Assembly (NCBI GenBank): GCA_047495785.1
Contig: JBLDXI010000013.1
Span: forward strand, 1,736,001 to 1,800,000
Direction: 5' to 3'
Origin: Lepidodermella squamata
Taxonomy: Eukaryota > Gastrotricha
DNA: 64,000 nucleotides
The notes below the pieces were generated by a model. The model was given only the letters and a program-made list of their open reading frames with translations, made no database searches and was not told where the DNA came from. Positions 51,401 to 63,400 of the stretch are shown here, piece after piece. The first letter of the stretch is position 1. Each line of letters opens with the position of its first letter. The position numbers and the translations under genes are program-made.

Positions 51401-54400
51401 CTTTAAGAGTTTTCTGCATGAAATTGATATTGTTTTCAAGTTATCTAACTCTTTCGCCGTTGTTTTTTGTGTGCAGATAAGTACCCGCCTCAAATCGTCA
51501 GACCTTTTCCGGGCCAGAATGTGCTCGACGGGGCTCGTGTCGAATTCGAGGCCGAAATCCGCGGCAGCCCCGCGCCATCTATCATGTGGTTCCGTAACGA
51601 ATTCTTGCTTCCTCAAAGTGACGACTTTCAGCAAAGCTTCAAGGACGGCGTAGCGCGGCTTATTATTCCGGAAGTTTTTCCGGAGGACAGTGGCACCATC
51701 GCTTGCGTTGCTACAAACCCACTGGGCCGCGCTGCTTGCAGTGCTGAATTGGTTATTGAATGTAAGATACATATAATTATTCGCTACCTAATATTTATTT
51801 GAAAATTTTTAGTCCCTCAACCGACATTGCCAACCATTACCGAAGCCACTGCGACTACAACTGTGACTACCGAGAAGACCGCTGAGTCTCGCTACATCAC
51901 CGGGCTCGGAGATGTTGAAGTCGTGGCTGGCGGAAAGGCGGAACTATGCATCGATTTGCAAAATGTCGATGAACGCCAGAAGCGAGCCATGAGCGGTAGT
52001 CCGGTTCAGTGGTTTAAAGACGGCTCGCCGATTGATTTATCACCGCGTATCAAAGCCGAGTCTTACCACTCGTCCTTCCACCTGGCGATCAACGTCGCCG
52101 AGCCTAGCGATAGCGGCATTTACACTGCCAAGATTGGTAAAGTCATGGCTAGCGCGGAAGTTCGAGTAATTCGTAAGTTAATCAACTTTTTGAATATTGG
52201 TTTTATTAAGGCGGATTTTTTTCTAGCCCGTGAAATGCCATCCTTTCGCATGGCAGCTCGTTCTGCTCAAGTCATTACTAGTGAGAGCGCGACATTTCAG
52301 GTCGAAGTCGAGGGTAAGGCACCGATAACGGTTGGCTGGTTTCTGAACAACCGGCCCGTCCTTGAAGCGTTGCCCCATCGCCACGTTTCGTGCACGCAAC
52401 AACAGAGCTTGTACACGTTGCAAATCCTGGAATGCACGGCTGAGATGAGCGGCGTTGTTAAATGTGTCGCCGAAAATGCTCACGGCCGTTGCATCTCCGA
52501 AGCACAACTTATCGTTCAAGAAAAGGTGACAAAGCAAACTGAGTCGCAGGTCTCAACTACGCAAGTTACGACGACTCAGGTGACCCATGTTTCGGCCACC
52601 CAGACGTCGACGACAACGAAGCAGCAAGAGATCACCGTGACCATTCCGAAGCAGCAACAGCCGGAGATCACGGTGACTCGCACTGAGCTTTCGCCTATCG
52701 AAGAAGAAGTGAGGGTGTTGAAACACCTTCAACCGGTAACATGCTACCCTTTGGAAACTGTGGTATTAGAGGCCGAGGTTGAGAGCCCGAGGAAGATCGA
52801 GCCCTCTGAGGTTAAGTGGTTTCATAAGGGCATGCAAATCGCTCCTAAGGAGGGATTAGTTGTAGAAACCCTGGGTAAAGTCCTCCGCCTTAAAATCGGC
52901 GAGGCGAACCCTAGCTCGGCTGGGGAGTATTCTGTCGTTTTAGGTAAAAGTCAACTGTCTCTAGCGAGCGTTACTGTTCTCGAGAAGCCGCTGCAAATCC
53001 TACGCGCACCCGCAGCTCAAACTGCCAAAGTCTCGGAGCACGTCGAATTCATCTGCGAAGTTTCCGAGGAGAACGCTCAAGTCACGTGGCTGAAGAATGG
53101 CAAGCAAGTTGCTCCGAGCGAGAAGATTGCCATCGTCAAGGAAGGACGAGTTCACAAGCTCGTCATCCCAGCCGTCACACTCGATGAGACCGCGAAATAT
53201 GCTGCTAAGGTAAAATAAAACCCGATTTTATAAATTATGTTTAATGATTTGCTTTAAGGTCGAGGATCGCGTTCTCGAGGCAGCTCTTACCGTTGTGCAA
53301 AAGACGGAAGAGAAACCGATTGGCAAGGTGTTCGACAAGCGAGCTTTTGTCACGCCGCTCCAGTCGGTTGTCTGCTTCGAACACGAAACTGTCAAATTCG
53401 AGTGTGAAGTGGCGCAGAAAGCTAAAGCTGACTGGTTCCGCAACGGCAAGAAAATCGCCCCTGGCCAGCGATACCAGATTGAAGAAGTTGGAGCAACTAG
53501 ACGCCTTAGCATTAAAGGTTACTATCATTTCCCCTGAAAAATTGCCCCTAATACTTTGTGTTTCAGACGTCACTCAAGCCGACCAGGCTGTTTATTCAAT
53601 CGTTGTTGAGAAACAGTCTTCAGAGGCCCAACTTGTTGTCAACCATGGTGTTGTTCAAATTTTGCGACCTCTCTCATCGGTCAAATCCATGGCCCAGGAA
53701 ACAGTCACCCTCAGCTGCGACATTTCCTCTTCGAATGCCTCAGTGACGTGGCTGAAGGATGGCCACCCTATTGTGGCTTCAGAACGCTACTTGATTGTTC
53801 AGGAGGGTTTCACCCGTAAACTGATTATCAAGGACGTCAAGCCCGAGGAAGCTGGTTCCTACTCGGTTATTGTCGGGCAGCAGAAGACCGAGGCCGCCCT
53901 AACCGTTCTTCAAGCGGTTAAGGAGGCTCCAGTCATGGCTAAGCCTGCCCAAGAGACCGTCACTGTCGTCGCTCAGGAAAGCGTTGTTAGCGAAACGAAA
54001 CGCCTGCCTGTAATTGTCAGGCCGCTTGAATCGCTGACATGTCGCGAACAGGACACAGTTTCGTTCTCGTGTGAGTTATCCCGCGAAAGCGTGAAGCCGA
54101 CCTGGATGAAAAACGGCGCTGAGCTGTGCGCTGGTCAAGGAATTGCCATCGAGCAACACGGAGCCGTTCACAAGCTTGTCATCTCACCGGCAACTCTTGA
54201 ATCCGCCGCCTGGTACGCGGTTCAAGCTGAGGGCGAGTTGACCCAAGCCGAGCTTAAAGTCATCCCAGCCGCTGTCAAGATTCTGCGACCCCTCAGCGAT
54301 GTTGTCTGCAAGGAATCTGAGACTGTTACGTTCACCGCTGAGCTATCGGCTGAAACGCCGAACGTTCAGTGGGTGAAAAATAACAACATCATCGCTCCCA

Positions 54401-57400
54401 GCCAGCATATCCACATCGTCCAGGAAGGCAAGGTATGCAAACTTGTCATTCCGAAAGCGGCAAAGGAGGACGCGGCTCATTTTGCCATCCGTGTCGGGGA
54501 CCAAATTTCAAAGGCGGCGCTGACTGTCAAGCCCACGGTTCAAGAATCAACTGGAAAACGGTTGCAGAAACCCCTCATCACTCGCCCGATCCAGTCGATT
54601 ACCTGTACCGAGGAAGAAGCCGCCACATTCACTTGTGAGGTATCTAAATCGAATATCAAGCCGAAATGGCTGAAAAACGGCAAGGAACTAGCTGCTGGTC
54701 AGGGTTTCACGGTGGAATCTGTCGGAACCGTTCATCGGCTCAAGATTCCTAAGACTGAAATCGAGCATTCTGCAACGTATGAAATCGTTGTTGAAAGCGA
54801 ACGTGCCGAGGCGATTCTTACCGTGAACCCGGCTCCGGTCAAGATTCTACGCCCATTGACAAACGTGGTCTGCGGGCAGTCTGAAACGGTTGAGCTGGTC
54901 GCTGAGGTTTCAAGCGCGAATGCCGGTGTCCAGTGGGTGAAAAACAACGCTGTTATTGCACCGAGCGAGCGTGTCCAAATCATCCACGAAGGCAAGGTGC
55001 ACAAACTGGTCATTCGCCGAGCTAGCATCGAAGACTCAGCTCAGTTTGCTATTCGAGTTGCCGATCAAATTTCGACTGCTGCTGTAACTGTGAAGCCTCT
55101 CGTTCAAGCTCAAGTTGCTGAGGGTGCTACTGTTACCCCGCAAGAGTCGGTTGTTACTCAGGTTTCCGGCCAAGTGGCCCAGGTGGCTCAAACTGCCAAG
55201 CCGCTTGTGCAAGAAACTGTTGAAGCAACAACCCGCGGTCCGTTGATCGTCCGCGCCTTGCAATCAGCTACTTGCGTCGAGGAGCAAGCTGTTAACTTCA
55301 CCTGCGAACTTGCGACGGCAAACTTGAAGCCGAAATGGCTGAAAGACGGCAAGGAGTTGGTTGCTGGCCAGGGCATTGTTTTCAGCTCGCAGGGTAACGT
55401 CCACATGCTTCAAATTCCGAAGACCAAAATCGAGGATTCGGCCAAGTATGAAGTGATCGTCGAGGGTGAGAAATCGACTGCCGAACTCAGCGTTGCTCCT
55501 CTGCCGCCGAAAATCTTGCGGCCGCTTCAAAGCGTCGAATGCAAGGAGCAGGAAACTGCAACGCTCGTTGCGGAAGTTTCTAGCGAAACCGCTACTGTTG
55601 AATGGGTCAAAGGCACCACTGTGATTGTACCGTCCCAAAAGATTCATATCATCAAAGAAGGCAAGGTTCATAAGTTGGTTATTCCAAAAGCCTCTGTCGA
55701 AGACTCGGCTCAATTTGCGATCAAAGTCGGCAGCAATGTTTCATCAGCCGCTTTGACCGTGAAGCCTCTTGTCCAGGAACAAGTGTCGAAGCAGAAGGCG
55801 AAAACTTTGATTGTTCGCCCGATCCAATCGATCACTTGCGTGGAACAGGAGACTGTTAGCTTCACCTGCGAGTTGTCCAAGGCGAATGTCAAGGCCAAGT
55901 GGTTGAAGGATGGCAAGGAACTTATTGCTAGTCAAGGCTTTGTTATTGAAGCTCGTGGGCCGGTTCATACTCTCCGCATTCCACGTGCTTCGATCGACCA
56001 TGGCGCCAAGTATGAGATTTTGGTCGAGAAGGAACGAGCTCAGGCTGAGTTGATGGTTCTACCCGCCCCAGCTAAGATCCTCCGACCCCTCGCCAATGTC
56101 GTTTGCGACGAGGCCGAGACTGTCACACTGTCAGTCGAGGTCTCAAGTGAAACTGCCAATGTCGAATGGGTCAAAGGTACGACTGTCATTGTACCATCGG
56201 AGCGAGTTGAAGTCGTCAAGGAAGGAAAGGTACATAAGTTGGTCATACGAAGAGCCAGCATCCAAGATTCGGCCAACTTCGCCGTTAAAGTCGGAGATCA
56301 GATATCGACTGCGGCTGTTACCGTGAAACCATTGGTTCACGCCCAGGTAGCTGAGGGTGTTAGCGTGAAGCCGGAAGAATCAAAGGTTACTCAAGTATCT
56401 GGCCAGGTTTCTCAGGCTGCCACGACTATCGCCCCGCTAATCCAGGCTCAAGTTGCCGAGGGTGCCAAGGTGACTGTTCACGAATCGGTGGTTACCCAAG
56501 TGACTCAAGTCGCCCAGGCTGCTACTACTGTCCAACCTACTATTCAAGCCCAAGTTGCAGAAGGAATGAGCGTAACACCTCAAGAATCCGTTGTGACTAA
56601 GGTACCAGGACAAGTGGCTCAGGCGGCTACTACTGTTCAACCTACTATCCAGGCTCAGGTTGCTGAGGGGGCTAAAGTAGCCGTTCAGGATTCCGTGGTC
56701 ACCCAGGTGACCCAAGTCACTCAAGCTGCTACCACCATCCAGCCTACCATTCAAGCCCAAGTGGCGGAAGGAAGGGCTGTGAGTCCACAGGAAACCGTGG
56801 TTACTAAGGTTCCAGGGCAAGTGGCTCAAGCGGCTACTACTGCCCAACCTACGATCCAAGCTCAGGTAGCAGAAGGTGCGAAGGTCACGGTTCAAGACTC
56901 CGTAGTCACGCAAGTAACCCAAGTCACCCAGGCTGCTACGACTGTCCAACCTACTATTCAAGCCCAAGTTGCGGAAGGAAAGGCTGTGACTCCTCAAGAA
57001 TCCGTTGTTACTAAGGTTCCAGGACAAGTTGCCCAGGCGGCTACTACTGCTCAACCTACTATCCAGGCTCAGGTTGCTGAGGGGGCTAAGGTCTCGGTTC
57101 AAGATTCCGTTGTAACCCAAGTAACCCAAGTCACCCAGGCTGCTACCACCACTCAGCCCACGATCCAAGAGAAAGTTGCTGAGGGTGTTAGTGTGACTCC
57201 GGAAGAGTCTGTAGTCAGCAAAGTGCCAGGGCAGGTGGCTCAGGCTGCAACCACTGCTCAGCCTACAATTCAGGCCAAGGTCGCTGAGGGTGTCAGTGTG
57301 ACCCCGCAAGAGTCCGTTGTCACCCAGGTGTCCCAGGTCACCCAAGCTGCGACTACCGCCAAGCCAATCGTGCAAGAACAGGTCACTATCGAAAAACCTG

Positions 57401-60400
57401 TTCAAAGCGCTGAGATGACAGTCACAATTGCCGAGCAAACCACAATTGCACCTGTAAAGACCGAAACTATCGTTCAGGAGCAAGTCAAGCGAGACGCGGT
57501 TGCTAAGCCCCTCATCGTTCGCCCTATTCAGTCAACGACGTGTGTCGAGGAGCAAACCGTTAGTTTCACTTGCGAAGTCGCTACTGCTAACCTGAAGCCG
57601 AAATGGCTGAAAAATGGCAAGGAATTAGCTGCTAGTGAGGGCTTTGTTATCGAATCAGTAGGCACTACTCATTCGTTGAAGATACCGAAAGCCAAGATGG
57701 ACAATGCGGCTGTTTATGAAGTTGTCGTTGAACAGGAAGCTGCAAAGGCCGAATTGAAGGTTATTCCAGCTCCAGTCAAAATTCTGCGACCTCTTCAGAA
57801 CGTATCTGTCAAAGAACAAGAAACCGTCACGTTGGTTGCTGAACTTTCGAGCGAAGCTGCATCCGTCGAATGGGTCAAAGGAGTGTCAACAATTGCGCCG
57901 AGTGAGCGAATTCAGATCATTCACGAGGGCAAGGTTCACAAGCTGATCATCCCGAAAGCTATGGTGGAAGATTCGGCTCAATTCGCGATCAAAGTCGGCG
58001 ATCAAATCTCGACTGCCGCTTTGACTGTTCAACCGCGAATTCAAGAGCAAGTCGGCAAGAAGGGTAAACCCTTGATTGTTCGCGCCATTCAATCGACAAT
58101 TTGCCGCGAGGAAGAAACTGTTAGTTTCACCTGCGAGTTGTCAAAGGCCAACGTTAAGGCGAAGTGGTTGAAGGATGGTAAAGAACTAGCTGCAACCCAA
58201 GGTTTCGTTATTGAAGCCCGCGGCCCGGTTCACTCGCTCAAGATTCCGCGAGCCTCCATCGACCACACCGCCAAGTATGAAATCGTTGTCGAAAACGAAC
58301 GCGCGGAGGCTGAGTTGAAAGTTGAACCAGCTCCGGTCAAAATCCTGCGCCCGCTGTCGAACTTATCTTGCAAGGAGCAGGAGAGCGTTACTTTTGTCGC
58401 CGAAGTTTCCAGCGAATCCGCGAATGTTGAATGGGTTAAAGGCGCTGTAATCATCGCCCCAAGTGAACATTACCAAGTGCTGAAGGAGGGCAAAGTTCAC
58501 AAACTTGTCATTCCTAAAGCGGCGATTGAAGATTCGGCCAATTTCGCAATCAGAGTTGGCGATAAGATCTCAACAGCTGCATTGACTGTTCAACCGCTGG
58601 TTCAAGAAAAAGTTGTGCCAAAGCAGCAGGAAACCGCTGAAACGTCTGCTACTATCAAAGTCGAAGAAAAGCCATCGAGCGCCGCGGTGACAGCCCAAGC
58701 TGTTATTCAGGAGCAAGCTGCTCCGGTGAAGAAGCCGGAAGTTGCCGAGGAAAAGGTATCGGCCACAGTCGAGGCGACCACTTCTTCTGCTGCCGAAACT
58801 TCGCAATTGATCGTGCAGGAGCAGGTCAAAACCACCCCGAAGATTTCATTTGTTCGCCCTATTCAATCGATCACTTGCAAGGAGGAGGAGACCGTTTGCT
58901 TCGAGTGCGAGTTGTCTCAAGCTAACGTCTCGCCAACTTGGCTGGCTAACAAGAAACAAATCGTCGCTAGCGAGGGAATTATCATCGAATCGCAGGGAGC
59001 TGTTCATAAGTTGAAGATTCCTAAAGCTCAATTGGACCACGCCGCGACTTACGAGGTTGTTGTGGCCGATGACACTCGAAGTGCCGCTGAGCTCAAGGTC
59101 ATCGCTGTCCCGTTGACCATTCTTCGCCCGTTGACGTCACTCACGTCAACTCCTGGCGAGGAGGTCACTTTCACTGCTGAGCTATCGCGCGATACGGCTG
59201 ATGTAACATGGCTCCAAGATCAAACCGTGCTCGCCAACAGCGATCGCGTGACGATTTTGAACGAGGGCCGTGTTCAGAAGCTGGTCATTTCCAACGTTAC
59301 CTCGAAAGATACGGCGAAGTATACGCTGAAGGTCAACGAGAAGCTGTTTACCGAGGCGACTCTCAAAGTCCCGCTCAAGTCAAGCGTGACGTTTTTCGAG
59401 CAAGAAGCAACTTTCTTCGCGTTCGAACTGCCTGCTCCTGAAAACGCGAAAATCACGTGGAAGAAGGACGGCAAGGTATTCGCGCCTACTCAGAATATTC
59501 GCATCGTTCTTGAAGAGCGAACTTATAAACTGATCGTTGCCCCGGCCAAGCCCGAATTTTCCGGAAATTTCACCGCGACAGTTGGGTCTGAATTGGTCGG
59601 AACAATCGAGGTCAAGGTCGTCCCGCCTCCACCTGTTGAGATCAAAACGCCCTTCACTGATAAGGACGCGTATCTCAATGATTCAATCACCCTGCGCGTT
59701 GAATTCACTCGCCAGGCTAAACAGGTGAAGTGGTTCAAAGACGCGAAGCAAATTATGCAGCGAAAGGGAGTTCGAATTAACACAAGTGGACCTGCTAGCG
59801 AGCTGATCATCGAACAAGCGTCGGCTGAATGGCAGGGTGTCTACTCAGTTAGTGGCGACGATACAGCGACTTGCCAAGCTGAAATCCGCGTTTTGGGTTC
59901 GTTTGACATGTAGTAATCTGCATGAGAGATCATAAGCCTGTTCTGTGACCGTAGCTCTATCCTTTTTTAACAAAACTTATCCATTCAGAAATGTTGCCTT
60001 TAGCGAGAATTTATAATAAGTTGCAAACATATGAGCAGGAAGGTGAGTTATGCTGACATCATGTGAACCCTTATTATTGATGGAAATATTAACGCTTCCC
60101 GCCTTGAGTGCTATAGCTTCTTACTGACAAGTGTCTGAAGTAGTAGGACATTAGGTCTCATAACTGTAGCGATTTTTCAAGTCTTTACGGCTATATTAAT
60201 TTGTTTCACCATTGTTCCTATAACAGAAAAGCCAGAGATGCCAGAAGTTGTTCAGCCCCTTGCCGATCAAGCTACAACTGAAGGCCGCTCGGCGACCTTC
60301 CGTTGCCGCATCAAGGCTTCGCCTGCACCAAACGTTATCTGGTACAAAATGGGTGCGCCCATCTTCGAGGCGTTGGAACCGCGCATTAAGACTGCGTCAG

Positions 60401-63400
60401 TCCGAGGCCGTAACGATACCGAGTACACGCTTGTTTTCGATGGTCTGCTACCAACCGACGCTGCTGAAATTAGCATCGTTGCCGAGAACGACATGGGCCG
60501 AGCTGAATCAAAGGCAAACCTGGCTGTGGAATGTAAGTCATTTAATTCAATTAAACCCCTGACGAGTGAAGCCCAATTATTATTGATAAAACAATTTATA
60601 TGTGTGCACCCCAACTTTCAAGCCCCCCCAATTATTCTATCTCTATCTCTCTTCTGTATCCCCAATTTGATTGCGCTTCAATTTATGATCAGTAACAAGG
60701 CAACAAAGCGCTCAAAAGCAAGAAAAGCAGCAGGCGAAGGTTGAGAGTCGTCAGGATGAAGCGCCTTCGTCTGCCCTTGCCCCTCCTCTTGATGAACCTC
60801 AAAAGGTCGAGCGTAGTCAAATAGAGGAAAAACGTGAAAAAACTGAAAAGACCGAGGAAAAGACTGCCACTAAAACAGATAGGAAAGTCGAGACCAGCGC
60901 GAAATCAGAGGTTGCCGAGTCATTAAAACCTGATGATGGGTCGGCTAAGGCATCGCAGCAAGAAGTTAAGCCAGGGAAGGTACAGAAACCGAAGTCACCA
61001 TCGCCCGATAAGGCTGCGCCTGGCGAAAAGAAGGAGCCTGAGCCCACTAAGAAAAAGACGGATTCACCGAAATCCCCCGAGTTGAAGGAGCCTTCCAAAC
61101 CACCGTCGCCTGACCTGAAGAAGCCTGAAGAATCTGATCAAAAACCGAAATCACCGTCGCCTGATAAGGCTGCACCTAGCGAAAAGAAGGAACCTGAGCC
61201 TGCCAAGAAAAAGACTGACTCGCCGAAATCCCCCGAGTTGAAGGAACCCTCTAAACCACCGTCGCCTGACCTGAAGAAGCCTGAAGAAGCGGTTCTAAAA
61301 CCAAAGCCGCCTCCATCTGAAAAAGTATCACCTAGCGATAAGCAGGAGCCTAAATCCGCTGAGAAAAGAACCGAGTCCCCGAAATCCAAGGAACCAGCGA
61401 AATCTCCTTCTCCAGAATTGAAGAAGCCCGAGGTGAAGGATGAAAAGCCACACACGCCCTCGCCTGCCACAGCTCCTCCTGTCGAAAAGAAGGAGCCTGA
61501 ATCTACTGGGAAACCGAAGTCAGTTGAACCTAAGGAACCTGGTAAAGCGCCATCTCCTGAATTGAAGAAGCCGGAACCAGCTAAACCTCCGTCTCCAGAA
61601 TTGAAGAAGCCCGAGGTGAAAGATGAAAAGCCTCTCGCGCCCTCTTCTGCTACGGCGGGAGACAAGAAGGAGCCTGAACCTCCTGGGAAACCGAAGTCAG
61701 CTGAACCTACGGAACCTGGTAAAGCGCCATCTCCTGAATTGAAGAAGCCGGAAGTTCAAAAACCGAAATCGCCCTCTCCCGAAGAGCAGAAGAAGAGCGA
61801 GCCAGCCAAAGCACCGGCTGGTGACGTCAAGAAGCCGGAACCTGTTGAACAACGAAAAGCCGAACCAGAAACTCCCGTTCAGGGAAAGGCTTCTCCGGAA
61901 ATCCCTGCAGAAACTCCTAAGAAACCAGTCGAAAGTAAACCAAAAGCAGGAGATGTTGACAAGAAGGAGAAGCAAGTCTCCCCTGAGAAACCCGCCGAGA
62001 AGCCTGCCATTAAAGATTCAGCTGAAAAATTGAAGGGAAATAAAGCGGAGCCGAAAGTTGAGGAGAAGAGCCAGCCAAAACAGCCACCTCTCGAATCGTC
62101 GAAGGAACCTGAGGGAAAGGTTCCTGAAAAACTTAAAAAATCAACAGAGAAACAAGCCCCGGTAGCCCCGGAAAAACCGCAAGAAACACCAGATATTCCT
62201 CCTAAGACCTCGAAACCATCTCCGCTTGAGTTAAGTCTAGCTAAAGGGAAGCTTAAAGTCGCACCACCACCAGACATAAAGAATTTCCCATCTGCCGATC
62301 AGGATGTTGAGACTTCCACCGAGGTTACTTTGTCGACTTACAGCGAAGAAACAGCGTCAACCGAAGCTACCATTACATTGACTGAAACAGAGCAAAAGCC
62401 GATCGAGAAAAACGAGCCCAAATCAGTTGAAAAGAAGGCTGATCTCCATTCTCAGAAGGATAAAGCGCCATCTGTTGTAGAAGAGCTTGCAACTGTGAGG
62501 ATAGACGAAAAGCATGAGGCTGAAAACGTTGAGAAACCGAAAGAATCTAAGAGAGAAGAGACCAAAGCTAAATCTTCTGTTGAAGCAGTAAAAACCTCGG
62601 AATCCAAGGTAGAAGTAGCTGCTGAAAAGAAACCAGTGGAAGAAGTTAAACGGGTTCAGCCACAGCCAATACCCGAGGAACACAAGCCCACTAACTTAGT
62701 TGAGGCCAAGCCCGACAATAAGAAGACACCTTCCCCGGAAAAGAAGCCTTCAGTTGATCCTAAATCGTCTGGTATCGAATCTAAAAAGGAGAAACCAGCA
62801 TCAACGAAATCAGCACAGCCACCAGCTGAGACTACTACTGCATCAGCTGAGTTGACAATGGACTTGCCCAGTTCACCTGAGCTCGTCGAAACCTCAACAA
62901 CTTTGAAACTTGAAGAAAAATCCTCTCCAAAACAAAAACAAGCTGCAGAGCCAACAAATGTTACAACTAAGCTGCAACCTAAACCGGCAGAAACCGCGCC
63001 ATCGACCGAGAAGAAGAAGGACGCGAAAGAAGTCGAACAGAAAAAGCCGGAGGTTGCGCAGAAAAAAGATCAGCCAAAAACGAAAGAGGCATCGCCGAAA
63101 GAGGAAGTCAAGACTGAAGATTTGGCGAAGAAAACCTTACCAGAGGAACCGAAGAAATCGCCAGATCAGAAGCCCAAGCTAGATGAAGCCAAGCCGGCCC
63201 AAGTATCAAAGCCTGCCTCGACAAAAGATGGAGATAAATCGGTAGATAAGCCGAGCGGTTCAGTTCTACAACAGAAAGTTGAGCCGGTTGAGGAAACAAA
63301 GAAGACTGAAGTGCCCAAAGCTGAATCTATCACTCCTGTAGACAAAACATCGAAGAAAAAAGATGAAGAAGCCAAGCCCTCAGATGCCACAAAGAAGGAT

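Noticed and set aside
53293-53566. Upstream part of the 2,206-residue open frame that covers the large Ig exon
   Set aside because: The Ig domain in this stretch is encoded in another frame (exon 53259-53517, phase-1 donor). The extra N-terminal residues of the long frame are an out-of-frame reading plus a 49-nt intron.
56437-57483. A 348-residue minus-strand open frame opposite the 69-residue repeat
   Set aside because: It is the antisense shadow of a stop-poor tandem repeat; its Leu/Gly/Ser/Asn-rich repeats mirror the sense codons.
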